Assembly: GCA_035701665.1 (NCBI GenBank)
Contig: DASSRQ010000342.1
Span: forward strand, 1-21,286
From: DASSRQ01 sp035701665
GTDB lineage: Bacteria; Vulcanimicrobiota; Vulcanimicrobiia; Vulcanimicrobiales; Vulcanimicrobiaceae
Reading direction: 5' to 3'
Length of the DNA: 21,286 nt
Part shown: positions 20,928 through 21,286 of the stretch, in pieces
Layout: each line of letters begins with the position of its first letter
Position numbering within the stretch: position 1 is the first letter of the stretch
Made by a program: the position numbers and the translations under genes
The notes under the pieces: generated by a model
Told to the model about the DNA's origin: nothing
Databases searched by the model: none
Seen by the model: the letters and a program-made list of their open reading frames with translations, nothing else

Positions 20928-21286
20928 TTAACGGTACGGCCGCGCACCCCGGCTTGCTGAACGAGATCGCTCAGCGCGGCTTCACCGTTGTCCCGGAAGT
21001 AGTTTCTCGCGAAGGCGTTGCGCGCCTGAAAACTGCGTTAGAGAGCGCAATAGCAGAAGATTTGGCGGCCTGGCAAGGACGCGAATACAACGACGCTCAT
21101 ATGGTCATGAATCTCATGATGCGCGGCGAGCCGTTTATTGAATTGCTGGAAAACCCCGTATTACACAGCTATCTCTCACCGCTTCTCGGTGAGACCTGTA
21201 TTCTATACGCCTTTACGTCTTCCAGCATGCCGGCCGGAGGCACAAATTACTCGCGCCGCGTGCACGTCGACTGCCCGCGCGTCATT
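20924..21286 (+). CDS. phytanoyl-CoA dioxygenase (PhyH) family protein, 3' end outside window
   Basis: The frame is open to the right edge (121 codons). It begins MINGTAAHPGLLNEIAQRGF followed by TVVPEVVSREGVARLKTALE, the usual N-terminal helix pattern of PhyH-like Fe(II)/2-oxoglutarate dioxygenases, and reaches RVHVDCPRVI near the edge, where H and D would be the first two iron ligands (HxD). The distal His and the 2-oxoglutarate-binding Arg are outside the window. Family members hydroxylate lipids, amino acids, sugars and natural products. Coupled by a 4-nt overlap to the methyltransferase, in a sugar locus, it may modify the same sugar or its lipid carrier (inference). Confidence 0.8.
   Translation, partial: MINGTAAHPGLLNEIAQRGFTVVPEVVSREGVARLKTALESAIAEDLAAWQGREYNDAHMVMNLMMRGEPFIELLENPVLHSYLSPLLGETCILYAFTSSSMPAGGTNYSRRVHVDCPRVI

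Overview
The window is bacterial chromosomal DNA, GC-rich and densely coded. I see no mobile element, CRISPR array, tRNA or rRNA, and no gene-free stretch over 300 bases; the longest is 270 bp at 12691-12960. The species cannot be read from the sequence alone. Signal-peptide lipoproteins, a WbqC-type O-antigen gene, a copper-amine-oxidase-N (stalk) protein, frequent non-ATG starts and low-complexity secreted proteins fit a diderm such as Candidatus Eremiobacterota/WPS-2, but that placement is a guess.

Region 1 (1-3422) is mixed. It holds the 3' part of a PduO-type cobalamin adenosyltransferase, a convergent Nudix hydrolase, an APC amino-acid permease overlapping a small predicted lipoprotein, and a histone-H1-like Lys/Ala/Ser repeat protein.

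Region 2 (3423-12690, all minus strand) is one long housekeeping operon read right to left: rpsB, tsf, pyrH, frr, an unrecognised 77-residue gene, uppS, cdsA, dxr, rseP, ispG, a stalk-domain protein and a cobalamin-binding (BtuF-like) protein. It couples translation (S2, EF-Ts, RRF), UMP kinase, MEP isoprenoid synthesis (Dxr, IspG), undecaprenyl and CDP-diacylglycerol supply (UppS, CdsA) and an envelope site-2 protease. Junctions are very tight: 4-nt overlaps, stops abutting starts, and a small gene with overlaps on both sides. At least seven of the twelve starts are not ATG. pyrH must start at CTG, and the BtuF-like gene may lack a usual start. A sigma70-like promoter and a roughly 136-nt GC-rich leader precede rpsB.

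Region 3 (12961-14853, plus strand) has three secreted proteins of unknown function: Gln/Met-rich, Tyr/Gly/Asn-rich and a 308-residue protein. The first two begin directly after inverted repeats that enclose a -10-like hexamer. A rho-independent terminator follows the second.

Region 4 (14898-21286) is a surface-polysaccharide sugar locus: rfbB, a possible 47-residue ORF in a GC-rich palindromic element, rfbA, wbqC, wecE, then a methyltransferase and a PhyH-family dioxygenase cut by the window edge. A second methyltransferase and a GNAT acetyltransferase lie on the opposite strand, each ending in a 4-bp convergent overlap. RfbA and RfbB would make dTDP-4-keto-6-deoxyglucose and WecE would aminate it at C4. 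The GNAT, methyltransferases and PhyH protein are candidates for further decoration (inference).
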